DNA from: Limnanthes douglasii subsp. nivea
Lineage: Eukaryota; Streptophyta; Magnoliopsida; Brassicales; Limnanthaceae
Length of the DNA: 64,000 bases
Direction: 5' to 3'
Assembly (NCBI GenBank): GCA_036936605.1
Contig: JAUPFV010000004.1
Coordinates: 142,644,973 to 142,708,972 of the forward strand
Shown: positions 11,201 through 24,469 of the stretch, piece after piece
Layout of the letters: every line of letters begins with the position of its first letter
Numbering within the stretch: the first letter of the stretch is position 1
Notes under the pieces: model-generated
Database searches by the model: none
Seen by the model: only the letters and a program-made list of their open reading frames with translations
Told to the model about the DNA's origin: nothing
Translations under genes and position numbers: made by a program

Positions 11201-12295
11201 TCCGGATGGATAAGATTTAATAACTTTTACGAAAATTACCTCGTTTAGATGTCAATTGTTACTTCTCTGATGGTTGGTGTAAGAGTATTAACATGTGGTT
11301 TATATTTATTCTACCGTCATCCCATATTTTTTAGTTTTGCAATAACCAGAAGAGAAATGGACATGCGTTTTAGGCTTAAAGTTTTATTCAAAATTTATGA
11401 AACGAATAAATGACATGACATAGTGCGAAATTGAATAACAAGATCTATATGTGCACCAGCAAGTAACAACCGCGGTGGTTGAAAAGAAAACATGAACAAT
11501 CACATCAAAACCCAAACCACTATTAACTATTGTTACCAACTTGTCCCTGCCCCAATATGACACAAAATCAAATCGAAAAGACAAAAAGACGAAGAAAATA
11601 CTTAAGCTCCTCATCTGCAGCTAACACCATCGGTTCTACTGTTGTCTTAGGTAGGTAGGTAGGCTGCATTCGCAACATCAACATCAACATCATTAAGGTT
11701 TATACCTGATGTTTCATGCACACAGTGCTTTTACTGGAACTGGAACTATTTTACAACTATTTACTTTTTAATACTATTTCAATCGTTAGAATTCTTGTTT
11801 ATTTATAAATCTTTGAATTTAACAAAATGGGTTAGATTTTTGTACGGAAGGTAGTAGATATATCTTATTTTATAGTATTATTTTTTCATTTTAAATTGTA
11901 ATTTGTTATTGCGAATAAGACTCCATTTTATATATTTTAAGATAATTTATTAATTTTGTTTTATAATATGTATGGTTTTAAAGATATGAAAAAACAAAGT
12001 TTTTTATATGGACAAGACACTGATAGTTAGAAAAAATAAGAAAATTATTAGACTTATGAAAAGTCAATTGAGAAAAAAAAAATTGAAACAGAAGTTATAA
12101 AAAATGGGAGGATATTTGGAATACATTCAAATGAATAAATAAAGAAGTTATATTTTTTTTTATCTAAAGAGGAATACATATAAATGTTGTCAAGAAGTTC
12201 AACATGTTTAAAGTTAGAGTAATCGAGAGACTCGTATTGTTGCCTATTTTAAATTTAGTATTACTCAAACACTAATCAAGGTAAAAGATAAGAAT
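11201..12295. other. AT-rich DNA, no gene seen
   Basis: No protein family recognised in six frames. Short TAGG tetranucleotide run near 11650 and ATC-rich phrase near 11680. May include the far end and LTR of the older copia element but no terminal motif could be paired. Confidence 0.45.
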
Positions 12296-12299
12296 TTTA

Positions 12300-13034
12300 T
12301 ACAAGAGGTATTCTATGTTAGGTCATCAGAAGCATTTGTATGCATGAGTTTTGACATTGCCTACTCAATTAGTATTTTTTAGCATATTTATGGTTGATCG
12401 CAAGCCTTTAAATGGATCATGAGATACTTAAAGGATTTGACAGTTATGTTGTGCTATGATGAAAGGTATCAAGCTACTCAGATGCCGAAGTGATATTTGG
12501 ACTTTGGTTATAAAGGTTGTCTTGACACTATAAAGTAAGCTTCAGGTATTCTGTTTACTATGGTTGATGGAGCGTTTAGTTCAAAATTATTATCTTCAGA
12601 AGGTTGTTGCTTTGTCATCTACCAAACTGAATATATTGTTGTTACTAAATCAATAAAGGAAGACATACGGTTAAAAAGATTGCTAAATGAGATTATTGGC
12701 ATATGACAAAAAGTAACATTGTTTTGTGACAATACAAATTATCTTAAGTAGATAAGGAATCCAAAGTTCTATGAGAAAACTAAGTATGTAAATAGCAAGC
12801 TTCACGTCATCTGAGATGTGGAGGAGAGAGATCAAGTGAATATTACAAAGGTTGCAAGTGAAAAATCATGTCTGATGCTTTAACCAAGATACTATTAGTT
12901 TGAAAGTTCACGTACTGTGTGAGACTTGTTCAAGTCTAGGAAGTAGGTGGACTAAATGTCTTTATTAAAGAATAGTTGGGACATCAGTCAATGGAAACTG
13001 AAGTTATTGTATGCCTAGGTGGAGAATTATTAAA
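12300..13034 (+). pseudogene. Copia RNase H relic
   Basis: The plus strand reads IMRYLKDLTVMLCYDE, then DYKGCLDTIK, ASGILFTMVDGAFSSKL, LFCDNTNYL and NPKFYEKTKYVNSKLHVI. This is the ordered set of RNase H blocks of a Tork-like copia pol. Stops replace several conserved residues and the catalytic SDAD and EAEY boxes are eroded. It ends at a purine-rich GGTGGAGAATT (about 13020), where a 3' LTR may begin at 13035 with TGTTGGCTC. Confidence 0.7.
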
Positions 13035-15640
13035 TGTTGGCTCAAAGTGAATGATGCAGGAGCTCTACCGAGACTTAAGTGCATATATATATCCGATTGA
13101 AAAATAAAGGCATAAGCTCTGGTAAAAATTATATGAATAAGTTATGTTGAAAATTTGGGAACATGACCATTTCTACTAAAGCCTACGTGCATGGACTTTA
13201 CTTGCTGAAATTGAGATACATGGACTTACTTCCTCAAACTTATGGAATATGCTTATATGTTTATGAATGAAAATGAGTTTCGATATAGTGTGATGCAACT
13301 GTAAAGATGTGGAAATTTCTTTTTGATCAATATATGATTGATCTGAGCGTGCCTTGAGGTTGATAAGAATTAGTACAAATAAAATGGATATTGGAGGATC
13401 AATGCCACTACATGTCTGGAATAACATGTCAGTTACTACTGTGAGTTGTGAGTGTTATTCTCTCTCATCATCAATTCTATAAATATTGATGAATAAGTAT
13501 GAAGCGGTGCTTAAAAATCATGAGCTTTCGTAAGTTTTAAAGAACACAAATTAAGAACTTTGTTGTGAGAGAAAATTTGAAATATAACATTCCCTATATA
13601 AGCCTTTCTATGGTTTGAGAATATTTAAAATAAAGCGTTTCATAGGGTTGTTTTAGTTATGTTCAATAGTTTCATTGTAATATTTTTTCTATATTTAGTG
13701 ATCTGTTAATGTGAATATATGAATTCTTCACAATCTGAACCAAATTAAATATTTTGGTGTGATTGATTTTATATTTCCTAATATTCTTGTTATGTTTGGT
13801 GTTTGTAATTAAATAGCCAAACAAATTTCCTTCATGCCACATTTACATAAAGCTACTCATAACTGAGGCAAAAGCTCGACCAATAGTTAATATGATTATA
13901 TTATGTGAAGGGTAATGAATTATATTTTGGACAAGGATTAATAGTTCTTAAGCTAGTCAATGGGTGATATAGTAGTATATGTGTATAAGAGATAATGTAT
14001 GAGAGATAAACAGTTTAGACGAAGATGTATTTAAGTGAATAATAGTTTCTAGGTGCGTAATCTTGCAAGTGTCTCGAGCTTATCGCGTGGAGTTTTATTT
14101 ATAGATTATGTTGCATATATAACTGTTATACTAATTTATATTTCTTACATAAGTAAGTGGGCTTAATTTCACATGATGACTAACGGTTATAATTGTTTGC
14201 TGCCTAAACTCGTTTTCAAACCCTTTATAAACCGATGATCGATCACATTGTATAATGTGGTGCTTGCCTGAGCTTTTTTATAAAGAAAATAAGGCTCAAG
14301 CAAATTACATAATGATCTCAACATATGCTTGGGTTTGGGAGTTGTATAATTATAGCCTATATCAATAGCACCACATTCCTTGCAAAATAATATGAAGGAG
14401 AAGTAGAAATAAATCAAGTACAACCATGTTGCCAACTTGCTTGATTTAAGTTTATTGCGCCCGAGTGCATAGGCTGTGTGTTCGACTAAACGAATATGTC
14501 TTAGATTTTACAATAGTCGCGTTCACGTGACTCAAGTTGAGAAGTTTTTCTTTTTCTTTGGATCTTTTTGGGCTAAGTGATTAGTATGAAGAGCCTTTGA
14601 TTTAAGAAACTGTTCTCGCCCACTGATCGACACAAGTTACTCTAGCCAAAATTTCTCCATTCTGGAACGTTTGGTTTGTGCTGAACATGTTTTTGCCTTG
14701 TTAAAAACTTTTTATTTGTCAAACCTTCATTGAGGAAAAATATCATTTTTTCGGAAAGGAAAAGATTATTACTAACAAGTAAAAGACTGGATTCATGGTA
14801 TGTACTTTTTTTGTTTTAATTATGCGTAAATGAGTATCCATCATTAGTAATATAAGTTAAACAATAAAAAGTAACACTACCCTAAAGAATAAATTAACAA
14901 TGAGTAAAAAAGGTCATACCCAATATGAGAAGATTCCCAAGCTGATAAAAAAACGGTGAGGGAAAGGTATCCCATTAGTTGCCCAAACCTTGACAAGATC
15001 TTGAAAATGAAGAGATAGTCTATATATCTGCAAACCTACACATAAAAATTGTGAGAGAGTCAAAACCTTACCCGTAGGAAAGATTAAAATGGGGTTATGC
15101 TCCTCAATATGCTTGAGCCTATATTCGATATGGTGAATAAGTCACGACCCTAAATCTGCCGATAATCATAGACATTATTAAGAAGGAATCACAACCTTAG
15201 ATATGCCTGAATGCATAGGTATTATTGGGAGGAAATTATGACCCTAAATATGATAATAAACATATTTATTAGAGAATTATGAATGATTTATCATATAGTA
15301 AATCGTCTAGAGAAATGTACATACATATAGATTGATCAAATATTATCTACGAAGTGCGTAACACATGATGTTTTTATAGAAGACTATTGCGTTGTACAAC
15401 CAATAAATCTAAGCAAAAGTCTCCAACCGTTAATATAGTCCATCATCACGATTGCTTTCTTTATTTTCGTACACTGATATTTAAATGAATATTCTTAGAA
15501 GAAATAACCATGTTAGTTCTTTTCATATTATTTTGGAAAATGTTACGTCAATATGAAACACTTGGATATTTAGCATCTGTGGAAGAATAATCACAAAAGG
15601 TGACGAAAACATGGTCTAGTTTGAATAGAAAAAACGAGAG
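13035..15640. other. Possible copia 3' LTR, then unrecognised DNA
   Basis: 13035 onward (TGTTGGCTC...) follows a PPT-like tract and may be the 3' LTR of the preceding relic, but no second copy is present to prove it or set its end. From about 13800 to 15640 I recognise no genes. The 14040-14130 segment, with a TTTATTTATAGAT stretch, and GCCTTGTTAAAAAC near 14690 resemble LTR-retrotransposon non-coding parts and may belong to gypsy-3. Confidence 0.35.
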
Positions 15641-15658
15641 AGTGCTTTGGAGGTATTA

Positions 15659-16021
15659 ATGATTATGCACGCAGTCGATATATCTATAGGTATTGCACCA
15701 CATAAAAGAATGATCCAAATGGACATGGAGGCTTTCATTCCCGTGACACTGGCACATGATTTGTCCACTAGTACCAACCATAAATATGCCACAAAATTTC
15801 GATTAACATATCGCACCACAACTTTCGTTGGAATCAGATTTTATGTTAAGGAGAAAACGAAAACGGATAGTTATAGTGATGAAGTAGTATTTTTTGTTAA
15901 GGTGTTAAATGCTAGAATACGTCTACCGTTTCACCAATATTTTCCTAATTATGCCAAGTGGTTGGAATGTGTCAGAGTCAACTATTACAAAACAGTTAGA
16001 GACTGCTTGTTTTTGTACTAA
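15659..16021 (+). pseudogene. Probable third copy of the gypsy antisense gene (fragment)
   Basis: An open frame of about 120 codons from the ATG at 15659. Its second half, DEVVFFVKVLNARIRLPFHQ, aligns in spacing with NEIVFFTELFNWGLRFPLDP in the antisense gene of gypsy-2 (shared E.VFF....N..R.P pattern). It lies on the plus strand 1.5 kb before the C-terminal end of a minus-strand gypsy integrase, the same arrangement as in gypsy-1 and gypsy-2. The match is short and unscored. The N-terminal half is not recognised. Confidence 0.45.
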
Positions 16022-17475
16022 TGGTCAATAATTACCTAAATTTCATAGTTACAATGGGCAATGTTTTATCATGGCCAATATTTATCTCTATAAGGACAAC
16101 CCGTATTACTATCTCTCATTAATTTTCTTGTATATGATGATTATAGTTTTCTTCCTTATATGTAAGTATTATTTTTTTGTTTAACATGTAGTTAAAGTGT
16201 TTATTTTATAAAGTAAATATCGTTGTTTTTAGAGAAACATGTCATCACAGAAGAGATGTTTGGATGACTGAGTGAGGTTACCATAGTGAATTAGGGAATG
16301 CCTTATTACTTGTTTCTCACCTAATAATGTTTTTAGCTCTTAGATATTGGCCCAAGGAATGTGGGAGCTTTTTGGTTGGTCAACCATAAAGCCAACGTCA
16401 CAAAAGTATTGACAGTATTCTATGTTGTGGTGCAATGAAATATTTTATCTAAGATTCCACCACAAAATATAGTGAAAAACAATCTCAAATTAGGCTCGTC
16501 ATTCCGTAAATGATCAGTTATGGGCCGAGTAGATGAAATAGTGTTTTATATGTTTTCGTTGCTATGTCAATCTGATATGAGGTATAATAGACCTCAGATA
16601 AACGTATTATCCTCATAGATCGAGTTGTGGCTAGAGGTAAGCATACTTTTCTCACCCATGCATACCGTAAACTTAAATAAACTCATATTAAGTATAATAT
16701 TAATAAATTTAATCCATATCAAACGCGTTTAATAAGTTGGCGAGTACTTAATAAGAAGGGGTGATACTATTACCAGACTTTAAAGCACTATTTCAAAGGT
16801 TGGTGAGACTGATGGAGGCACCCACTTGAATGATACACATACTCTATTGAAATTGGATTTGTTTGATGCTATGAGAAGGGAGGGGGGGGGGGGTTAGGCT
16901 AAAATAAAACTATATGAGCAATAAACCAAGCTAACAACATTCGAATAGGTTACAGACCTGCAAGATTTGTATAAGGATTAGGGAGTCGAATCTTTGAAGT
17001 AATGTTTCCTTACCTATTTTGAGATCGACTAAAAGAATTATGGATTTTTAAGAGTATGTTTCTCCTCCTAACGTTGTATGTATATTTCCATATTTGGAAA
17101 CATCTTATCATCAATTATGATAGAAATATTTCCAATATTAATGAAATACATTTCCTACCGTAAGTTGAAATAGTTTTACTTTACGTATGCTATGGGGTCA
17201 GTACACATCTGTTATGTAAGTGATATCGTGTTATTTTCTTTACTAGTGTTTGTATATGGTAGCATAAATATGTATATGTATGTTTATCTTATGTATGAAC
17301 ATAAGTGTTGTAGTTTTAGGTCAATTCTAAGGTTGACTCACATTTTGTTTCATAAGTAGTACTTTCTCTAATTTTCCAATAATATGTTGGATGGTTTTTT
17401 AATACACATTATATTCTCGCTTTGTAAAATAAGACTTTTAGCTCATACATCTGAGATACTTATATTTTCAAATGT
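16022..17475. other. Decayed DNA between the third antisense-gene fragment and gypsy-3 pol
   Basis: No clear coding frame. By position it could hold the eroded second exon and coiled coil of the antisense gene. It contains a 12-bp poly-G run at 16882-16893. Confidence 0.4.
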
Positions 17476-17479
17476 TATG

Positions 17480-18320
17480 TATTCCACGATAGTGGAGATG
17501 ATGTCTCATTGTATATGTCAACGTGTAAGTTCCAAGCTTCATGTTGGTTGTCACAGTATAGGGTCATTCCTATTTTGGCCCTAGTTTGTCGAAGGGTCTA
17601 TCTTCGTGTGAGGTAAGACTCTATGGAGTACTTCGTCCTCTGTTTAAAAATCACAAAATTTCATTTTAAAATCATAGTTGTTGTGTAGCTGTGCTAGAGG
17701 ATGATTTATCTAGATGTCTCTTTTGATCCATTTTTTCTTAATAAGGTCCAACTCGACATTTCAGTTGTCCATGCTGGTTCATCATAGTTTCTTAAAATGA
17801 AAGATTATATGATAACTTTGTCTCATATGATAACGTCATTCCGTACGCCATGGTAAATGGAGTTTCCCCTTCTGTGCTTATTAGGGTGGTGCGGTGCAAA
17901 AATAATATTTCTTTAAGAAATTTGGTCCAATTCCTACGTAAATTTTTGAGGTGTGACATTGACCAATTATGATAGTTTGGTTAGTTGAGTTGAGCTTGGG
18001 TAAAAATGGATGGATAGGTTCATATGTATGTATGAAGTTTTATAACTCCTCACTAACATTTATCAATTTTTGGATGTGAGCAGGAGCGCATACCTATAAA
18101 AAAATGTTAGTTTTAAGGAAATGTATCAACTTATAGGGTTAATTCCTCACTAGTGGCTCGAGGTTTACCTATTTTGAGAAGTAGTAAACCATAATCAAGA
18201 AGAATCTTTGTCCCCTGGTGCTTTCGATGGACCCTCCGTTATGTCCGAACCCAAAGTACTTAAATGAACGATTTTGTAAGTCAACTATATTAGTACCATA
18301 TTGGTATTGATCATATTTGT
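17480..18320 (-). pseudogene. Gypsy-3 integrase relic
   Basis: The minus strand reads FLIMVYYFSK near 18200, corresponding to the integrase block VAIDYFSKW with the catalytic aspartate changed to tyrosine. Near 17870 it reads TTLISTEGETPFTMAYGMTL, matching the AYRTT..TTGETPF.LVYG block. Near 17580 RPFDKLGPK and GTYTLTY match the C-terminal chromo-like end. Numerous stops and frame changes are present. A Ty3/gypsy assignment is secure; lineage is inferred from the RNase H that follows. Confidence 0.7.
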
Positions 18321-18539
18321 AAGCCATTATCATTTTTCAAAGCATCATACGAGTGTCAAACATCATCTCGAATCATAAAGCAATAGTAACCTAACATTAA
18401 TATTTTATCGCAAAGAGTTTTATACTCGTAATAGAATTTTCCTCTCATTTATGGAGATCTCCGAGTATGAACACAGATTTATCCACATCTAAATATCGTC
18501 GAAAAGGCCATTAGAGGCCTTTGCAGTATAAAACGTTGC

Positions 18540-19060
18540 CAATTAAACGGTAGCAAGCAGATTACATGTTAACATTTTTTGTTTCAAATACTATCTACCA
18601 TAAATGTCTATTGCCCGAGAAAAGCTCAGATTGCGGTTCACCAAACGTGTTTCTCATCCATATCCATGGCCACAGACATTACATGGAGGGCTTGATGATT
18701 ATTGAGAAATATCATACAATTCTCATTTGGTTTTTCCCACTAGTGCGTCAGTTTTTTATATTTAGACTGTGGTCCTCGTTTGTGCTGCACTTGTCCGAGT
18801 TTGGAGGCCTCTTCCCCACAACAAATCGATATAATTAATGATAGTATCCTTTTTTGTTCGACTTAGCCCAAAGTATGATTTACTACAAATTGAGAGTCAG
18901 TTAGAAGTCTTATGCATTGTGTCTCATAAACTTAGGCTAGTCAAATATAACCTATTGTTGCTTCGTACTCGACCTCATTGCTCAAGGCGGGAAATCCGAA
19001 TTTGATGGATTAATGTAGAAAATATACAACCAGAGAAATAAGGTGTATAAATAGCAAACA
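18540..19060 (-). pseudogene. Gypsy-3 RNase H relic
   Basis: Near 19010-18958 the minus strand reads IKFGFPALSNEVEYEATIG, the conserved glutamate block (FGFKASNNEAEYEA). Near 18900 it reads RLLTDSQFVVNH, the SDSQLV block. This is the additional, archaeal-type RNase H of Tat-lineage gypsy elements rather than the Ty3-type domain. The downstream part to 18540 is heavily eroded. Confidence 0.65.
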
Positions 19061-21014
19061 TCTTGAATGTTTAAGCCCCTGTCCGTACATATGGTCACAA
19101 TGTATTGTGACCGAATTGCGATAAGGTAGGCCATTCTGCTTATAATTCTTTGAAAAAATCAGTTAGACCTTAGGCTGTATATTTTAAAAACATAAAGCTT
19201 GATGTCGAAATCTCACAGCTTCATAAACCGCCGATTTAATTTCGTGAGATTTCGAATAATATGTACTCATTTTGAAAGAATAACTAATAAATTTGTTTTT
19301 TTAATTAAATTATCGTTAGTACGTCTTCATCATTTTATCAAGTGAGTAACATTTTCGAACAAAAATATCTCATTTATAATGAGTTTGTCAGGCTCTTATA
19401 CATAACGAATATAATATTGTTAGATCATACAATTCTAGGTTATTTTTAATTTTTGAAATATAAAAAACATTAATACGGACGATCAACCCGTTGGCAAGAT
19501 ATTACCACATCATAACTTTAGATTTACTATTATTTTTATCTATATTTCGTGTACATCACCTCTTTTTTTAAATCTTTTTTATTAAATATTATCCATAAGC
19601 AACGTGCACTGCAATATATGCATCTTACTACCAACAAGAGGTCTAATATTTTTTACAATATTTATCTCAATCATCATGACCATAATATCCTCATTCACGA
19701 TGTTTATATTAACACTATTCTTGCAAAGATTTTAATCTTTTATAGAATATCCCGTATTGGTACAAACATAATTCTTACCCCAATTTATTTTGAATTTGTT
19801 TTATTTGGTTGCAACTGCGTTTATAGATTTTATGTTTTTCCTTTTGTATTGCAAACATGTTTATAATTTTTGAAGCTTTAATTTAAAATATTCATTTGTT
19901 TTATCTAATCTTCACCTGGTTTATCTCTTATACTAAGACTCACCTCGATTTTTATTTTATTTTAAGAGTTACTCTAAAATATAAAGATGGGATTTATGAA
20001 GGATTACTTTCATGTGACTTTTATAAAAGGAGGTAACTTTTTTTAGTTTTTATAATATATAAAACTTATAAAAATGTAAGAGTTTCCAAAAATATTATTT
20101 TGGATAATTTAATTATCTAACGCCTACCATATTCATTGATTAAAATAAATTTTGAAGGCCAACTCAAAATATTTGCAACAACGAAATCATGTTGAAATAC
20201 AACATAAATGATTATATTTATTTTTTTATCATCGCGTTAAGCGATAAATATAACGACCAAACTATTATGCGATGCATGTCGCGACAAGCATCACTCGTTC
20301 CTATAAAAATTAAAAAAAATTGGACGGTCACTTTTAGTCTTTCATTTATCGAGACCGAAAATCATAGGTCTCGTTTTAAACATTTAAACCATTTACATGA
20401 GGAGCGCATTATTACGCTGAATATGTGCATATTTGCGCACAAGAGCGCATTATTACGCTGATATGTAATGTGAAAGATGAATCAGGGTTCAAAAGATAAA
20501 CCCAAATAACCAACATGAGCATGCCATATGATATGCTGTTGTTGTTGTACATTTTTTTTCAAATCATTTTATAGAAAAATTTATTGGTAAAAATATAATT
20601 AAATTATAATACTATTATTTATTTTTTGAGATCTATAAATAGATATTTGATTTATTTAAAATTGAACACCGATTTTTTTAGGAATTTTTTATTTGTTTAT
20701 TTAGTATTTTCAAAACAATTTTTGGAATATTTTTTTAAGTAAAAGTATTATACCATGATTTTTAACTTTTTGAGATGTATAAATATAGACTTGGTTTGTT
20801 TGATTTGGATACATAAATTTTTTGATCTTTTTTTTATTTAGTTTTTTTGAAAAAATTCAAAATCTTTTAGTAGGTGGAAACAAATATATAATTGTTTTTA
20901 ATTTTTCAAGATATATATATATATATATACATGGTTTGTTTGATTTGCACACCAAAATATTTCAAGTTTTTTTACTAAGTTTTACGGAATATTTTTATGC
21001 TTTAAATTAAAATG
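19061..21014. other. AT-rich intergenic DNA with two small repeat structures
   Basis: No gene recognised. It holds a perfect 11-bp inverted repeat (19206-19216 and 19244-19254, CGAAATCTCAC), a hairpin-forming CGAGACC...GGTCTCG near 20349-20374, and a 19-bp exact direct repeat at 20402-20420 and 20443-20461. The remainder is T-rich. Confidence 0.5.
20402..20461. repeat. 19-bp direct repeat
   Basis: GAGCGCATTATTACGCTGA occurs at 20402-20420 and again at 20443-20461, separated by 22 bp that include GTGCATATTTGCGCAC. Confidence 0.85.
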
Positions 21015-21032
21015 GATAATATATTACATATT
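21015..21032. repeat. Left target-site duplication of LINE-B
   Basis: 18 bp, 16 of 18 identical to 26963-26980 at the other end of the element. Confidence 0.75.
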
Positions 21033-21661
21033 TTTTTTAAAATTGAGAGTAACTTGGGTCAACTCAAAGAAAGTTTATTAATAAAATTCAAAGACCTAAA
21101 ATAAGCCTTAAATGTTACATTAGAATTGAGTTAGGCGCCAAAAAGGACTCGACAAGCTAAATTACAAAGGAAGCAAATTCCTTTGAAGGATAAAGATAGA
21201 CAAAAGCTTTAAAAATGAAGAAATTGAAGATGTTCAATGAATTTGGAGAATAGAGACCTCTTAAGAGAAAGAGAGATTATATAAATGAGCTTGAGGACTG
21301 GTAAGATGACAGAAATATGCAGACTAAGTTTAGAGATATGTTCTTGCTTTATAATTTTGGAGGATTCCAGGAAGATCTTGAGATGATAAGATTCTTGTTG
21401 GAATTAGCAGTAACTAAGGTATACATATGAGACAAAAAGTCATGCAAAACGTTAATGTTTTAGGTAAGTTTAATTCATTTCAGTAGTTAGCTGAGTTGAT
21501 ATATGAGTATAGTAATTGGAAAAGTAAAAGTTGGAAAATTATGGTTATTTGATAAAATTAGTCTATAGACTATCAAGAAAGAAAATAGCTTTCAGTTGGT
21601 TAGGTATATGATCTGCAGTTAGATCGATATTGTATTTGCATTTATTGGTCCATCTTACCAG

Positions 21662-22066
21662 TCAGTTTGTAAATAGATTTCTCCAGCATTGTGGAATATG
21701 AGTAAAAAACCATAGAGTTTTGTAAGTAGAGATCATATTTAAGAGTAGTAAAGAATCTGTCTTTATCTCCAGATCATAAAGTTTTATTTTGTTGCATAGG
21801 ATTAGGCCATTAAGTAATGCGCGAGTCTCAGCTATGATAGGGCTTATTTTTCTATAGGTTCTTCCACTACCAGCCTTGATATCACCCTTGTAGTCACCAG
21901 ATTGCGAATATGAAGCATCTGTGTTAATGTTTAGACTAGGAGTAGAAGGAGGAGACCAGTGTATTGCCTTCAACTTTCTTGCATGATTTAGATGATGAAA
22001 GAATTCAAATTTATATGTCATGCTATAGTCATTTGTCCATAAGTTTCTTTTTAGAAGATTAACCAT
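21662..22066 (-). pseudogene. LINE-B C-terminal RNase H domain
   Basis: An open frame reads HWSPPSTPSLNINTDASYSQ (first aspartate), AETRALLNGLILC (glutamate) and LEIKTDSLLLLNMI (second aspartate). This is the RVT_3-type RNase H found at the C-terminus of many plant LINEs. It degrades the RNA strand of RNA:DNA hybrids. The frame from 22066 runs about 134 codons and ends near 21662, close to full domain length. Confidence 0.8.
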
Positions 22067-22079
22067 ATCTTAACTTGAG

Positions 22080-23010
22080 AATAACATGCTTGATATGTGT
22101 GATGACAGATTTAGGAGAAGTCTTATGAAGGTTGATTTTTTTTTGTTGCAAAAGTGTTCAGCAGATAACTGAGGATAGAGTGTTTTTTATGTGAATTTTA
22201 TTAGGAGTAAACCATAGTCATCACCTTATAATGTGAGTGAGTGACATATGTTTGCCAATCATGAATTTGAACATATTGCTAAAATGAAGCCACACAGCCA
22301 AAACTAAGTTGCATTGAACAAAGGTATGTTGAGTAGTTTCAATATTACCATAGTGCTGACACTTGGAAACTAAGGTGATGTTTTTGGATTGGAGAACATA
22401 GTCAACAAATACCCAATTATGGAGAAGTCTCCATAAGAAGAAAAAAAACTTGATATAAGTGACTCTGTTCCAGATGACTGAGTATAAGAATAACGTAGTT
22501 CCATTGACTCTTAGAGCATTCCAAGTATCCTTGAAATAAAATTTCCCTGAAGCACTAGCAGTTCATTTGAATTTTATTTGTAAGATGAGGCTTGATTAAT
22601 AATTTAAAGATTTTATTGATGTCTATTGAGGTAACAGAAGATGGAAGTCTGTCTAAATTACATTCATTGTTGATCCAGAAGTTATTGATTTTGGTTTGTA
22701 TGTACGAAGAAGTATAATTTGTGTTGGTAAAGTCAATTAGGGGTTTGGTATTACACCAACGATCAAGCCAAAACTCACAGTTTCCTTAAACAAGAGACCA
22801 GAAGATGAAACCATCAACAATGCTTCTTATATCATGAAGCCTCTTCCATATTTGAGATCTCTTGTAAGATAGTTGCACTTGCATATGATGAGCAGTAGAG
22901 CAGTATATGTTATCCATGACATTAGACCATAATATAGAGTTTTCCTTGAATATCGTCCAAATTTTGCAGGAGTAAGTGAGTTGAGTGTCTTCCATTTTTC
23001 TAATGTGTAA
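22080..23010 (-). pseudogene. LINE-B zf-RVT zinc-binding region
   Basis: Minus-strand frames around 22450-22250 read LLHNWVFVDYVLQSK, KCQHYGNIETTQHTFVQCNL and AVWLHFSNMF, corresponding to the zf-RVT domain (C..C, H..C) downstream of plant LINE RT. Around 22995-22786 another segment of the thumb/linker is open. Frame changes separate the parts. Confidence 0.65.
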
Positions 23011-23014
23011 TCCT

Positions 23015-24460
23015 TATTCTTTGTATGGAAGGCATATCTTGTTCTAGCTAGCCCAAAATAAGGTTATATGATTGTCTGTTGTGCCCCATAGATATCACTG
23101 CAAATGGGTTTGATTCTTTTCATAGTAAATCCAGGGAAAAAATGTGTTGCAGATGGATTGGATAAGAGTGAGCCTACCACCAAATGAAAGTAAGGTATGG
23201 TCCCATTCTTAAATTTTATTCCTTATTATTAAGATTAGACCTTTATAGTAGATGGAAGTAATTCTATTATGAATGATTGCTCCCAAGTAATTCATAGGGA
23301 AAATTGCTTTGCTTGTAGCCAGTAATTTGATGAATGTTGTTTGATCTATTGGTTGAAGATAAAATAGGAAATATGTAGATGGATTTGTCTTTGTTGATCA
23401 AATGACTAGTTCGTTCCTGAAACTTGGTTAGGAATTTGTTGAGAATGCAAACACTGGATTTTAAACCATTAGTAAAAATGATAGTGTCATCAACAAATAA
23501 TAAACAATGGATAGTATAATTGTTAGGAATTTTGTATTTAAGCTAGAATGATCTTGGTATAACTTTTTAAGGCATCTTATAAGGAATTCTTGGGCTACAA
23601 TGAACAGACTATGAGAAATAGGATCCCCTTGTCTAATACCATTAGTTGCTTTAAAAAATCTCTTAACTTCACCATTGAGTATAATTGAAAATCTAACAAT
23701 GTTGATAAATTTCATGATTAGATTGATGAACCTACAATTAAAGCCAAATGCAATTAGAAATGAGCTTGGGTAAGAGGTTAGAAATTCTATAATTTAATCT
23801 TATGGAACATATTGCATAAACTCATAGGTCTATAATCGTTCCAAGTTTTGGGGTCTTTTTTAAGGATTAAACAAATAGTTATAACATACACCCCACTTTG
23901 AACATAACCACCATTAAAGAATGGTCTGATAGCAAAGAAAAAGTCAATATATATAGTAGGCCAACATTTCTAGTAGAATTTGATGTTGAACGCATAAAAC
24001 CCAACTATATTGTTAGGATTTAAGGCATTAATAGAGTTGAATATATATTGGCCAGTTGGTAAGATTAATAATAAGTAGTTATCTTCATATGCAAAAAGAT
24101 TATGAATAATAGATTGAATACTAGATAGATCAGTAGAGCAGTTATTTTCTGTTAGCAGAGCTTTATAGTAAGATATAACTGATGATTATACTTCTTGAGG
24201 GTCTTGAGTCCACGAGTTGTGACTTGTATTCTAGTGATTTGTTTTTTCTTCCATTTCTTCTTGACATATGAATGAAATGGAGCCGTATTTCTATCTTCAT
24301 TCATTGGCAAACGAGTGTTGCATTTTTGCTGGCAAGACATTTCTTCTCTAGCAAGAAATTACAAATGATTTGCATTTGCAATAGTCAGGTGTCTCTTGTT
24401 CTCTTGGGTGAGAGAGTCTTTATAGTATTTTTCTGAAATTTTATATTTTCCTCTGAATGA
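23015..24460 (-). pseudogene. LINE-B reverse transcriptase
   Basis: Near 23715-23461 the minus strand shows LNGEVKRFFKATNGIRQGDP, the RT block with G-I-R-Q-G-D-P. It is followed after a frame slip by the region of the YADD box (near 23490, reading YLLMTLSFLLMV in one frame). Upstream blocks at 23760-24060 include NPNNIVGFYAFN and FMQYVP fragments. The RT copies LINE RNA at the nicked target. Stops and slips make it inactive. Confidence 0.7.
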
Positions 24461-24469
24461 GCTATAGAG

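Noticed and set aside
14690..14740. Third copy of the conserved Tat junction block (GCCTTGTTAAAAAC...GAGGAAAAA)
   Set aside because: Resembles the block, but lies on the wrong side of the putative antisense-gene fragment and 2.7 kb from the gypsy-3 integrase; the match is too short to claim.
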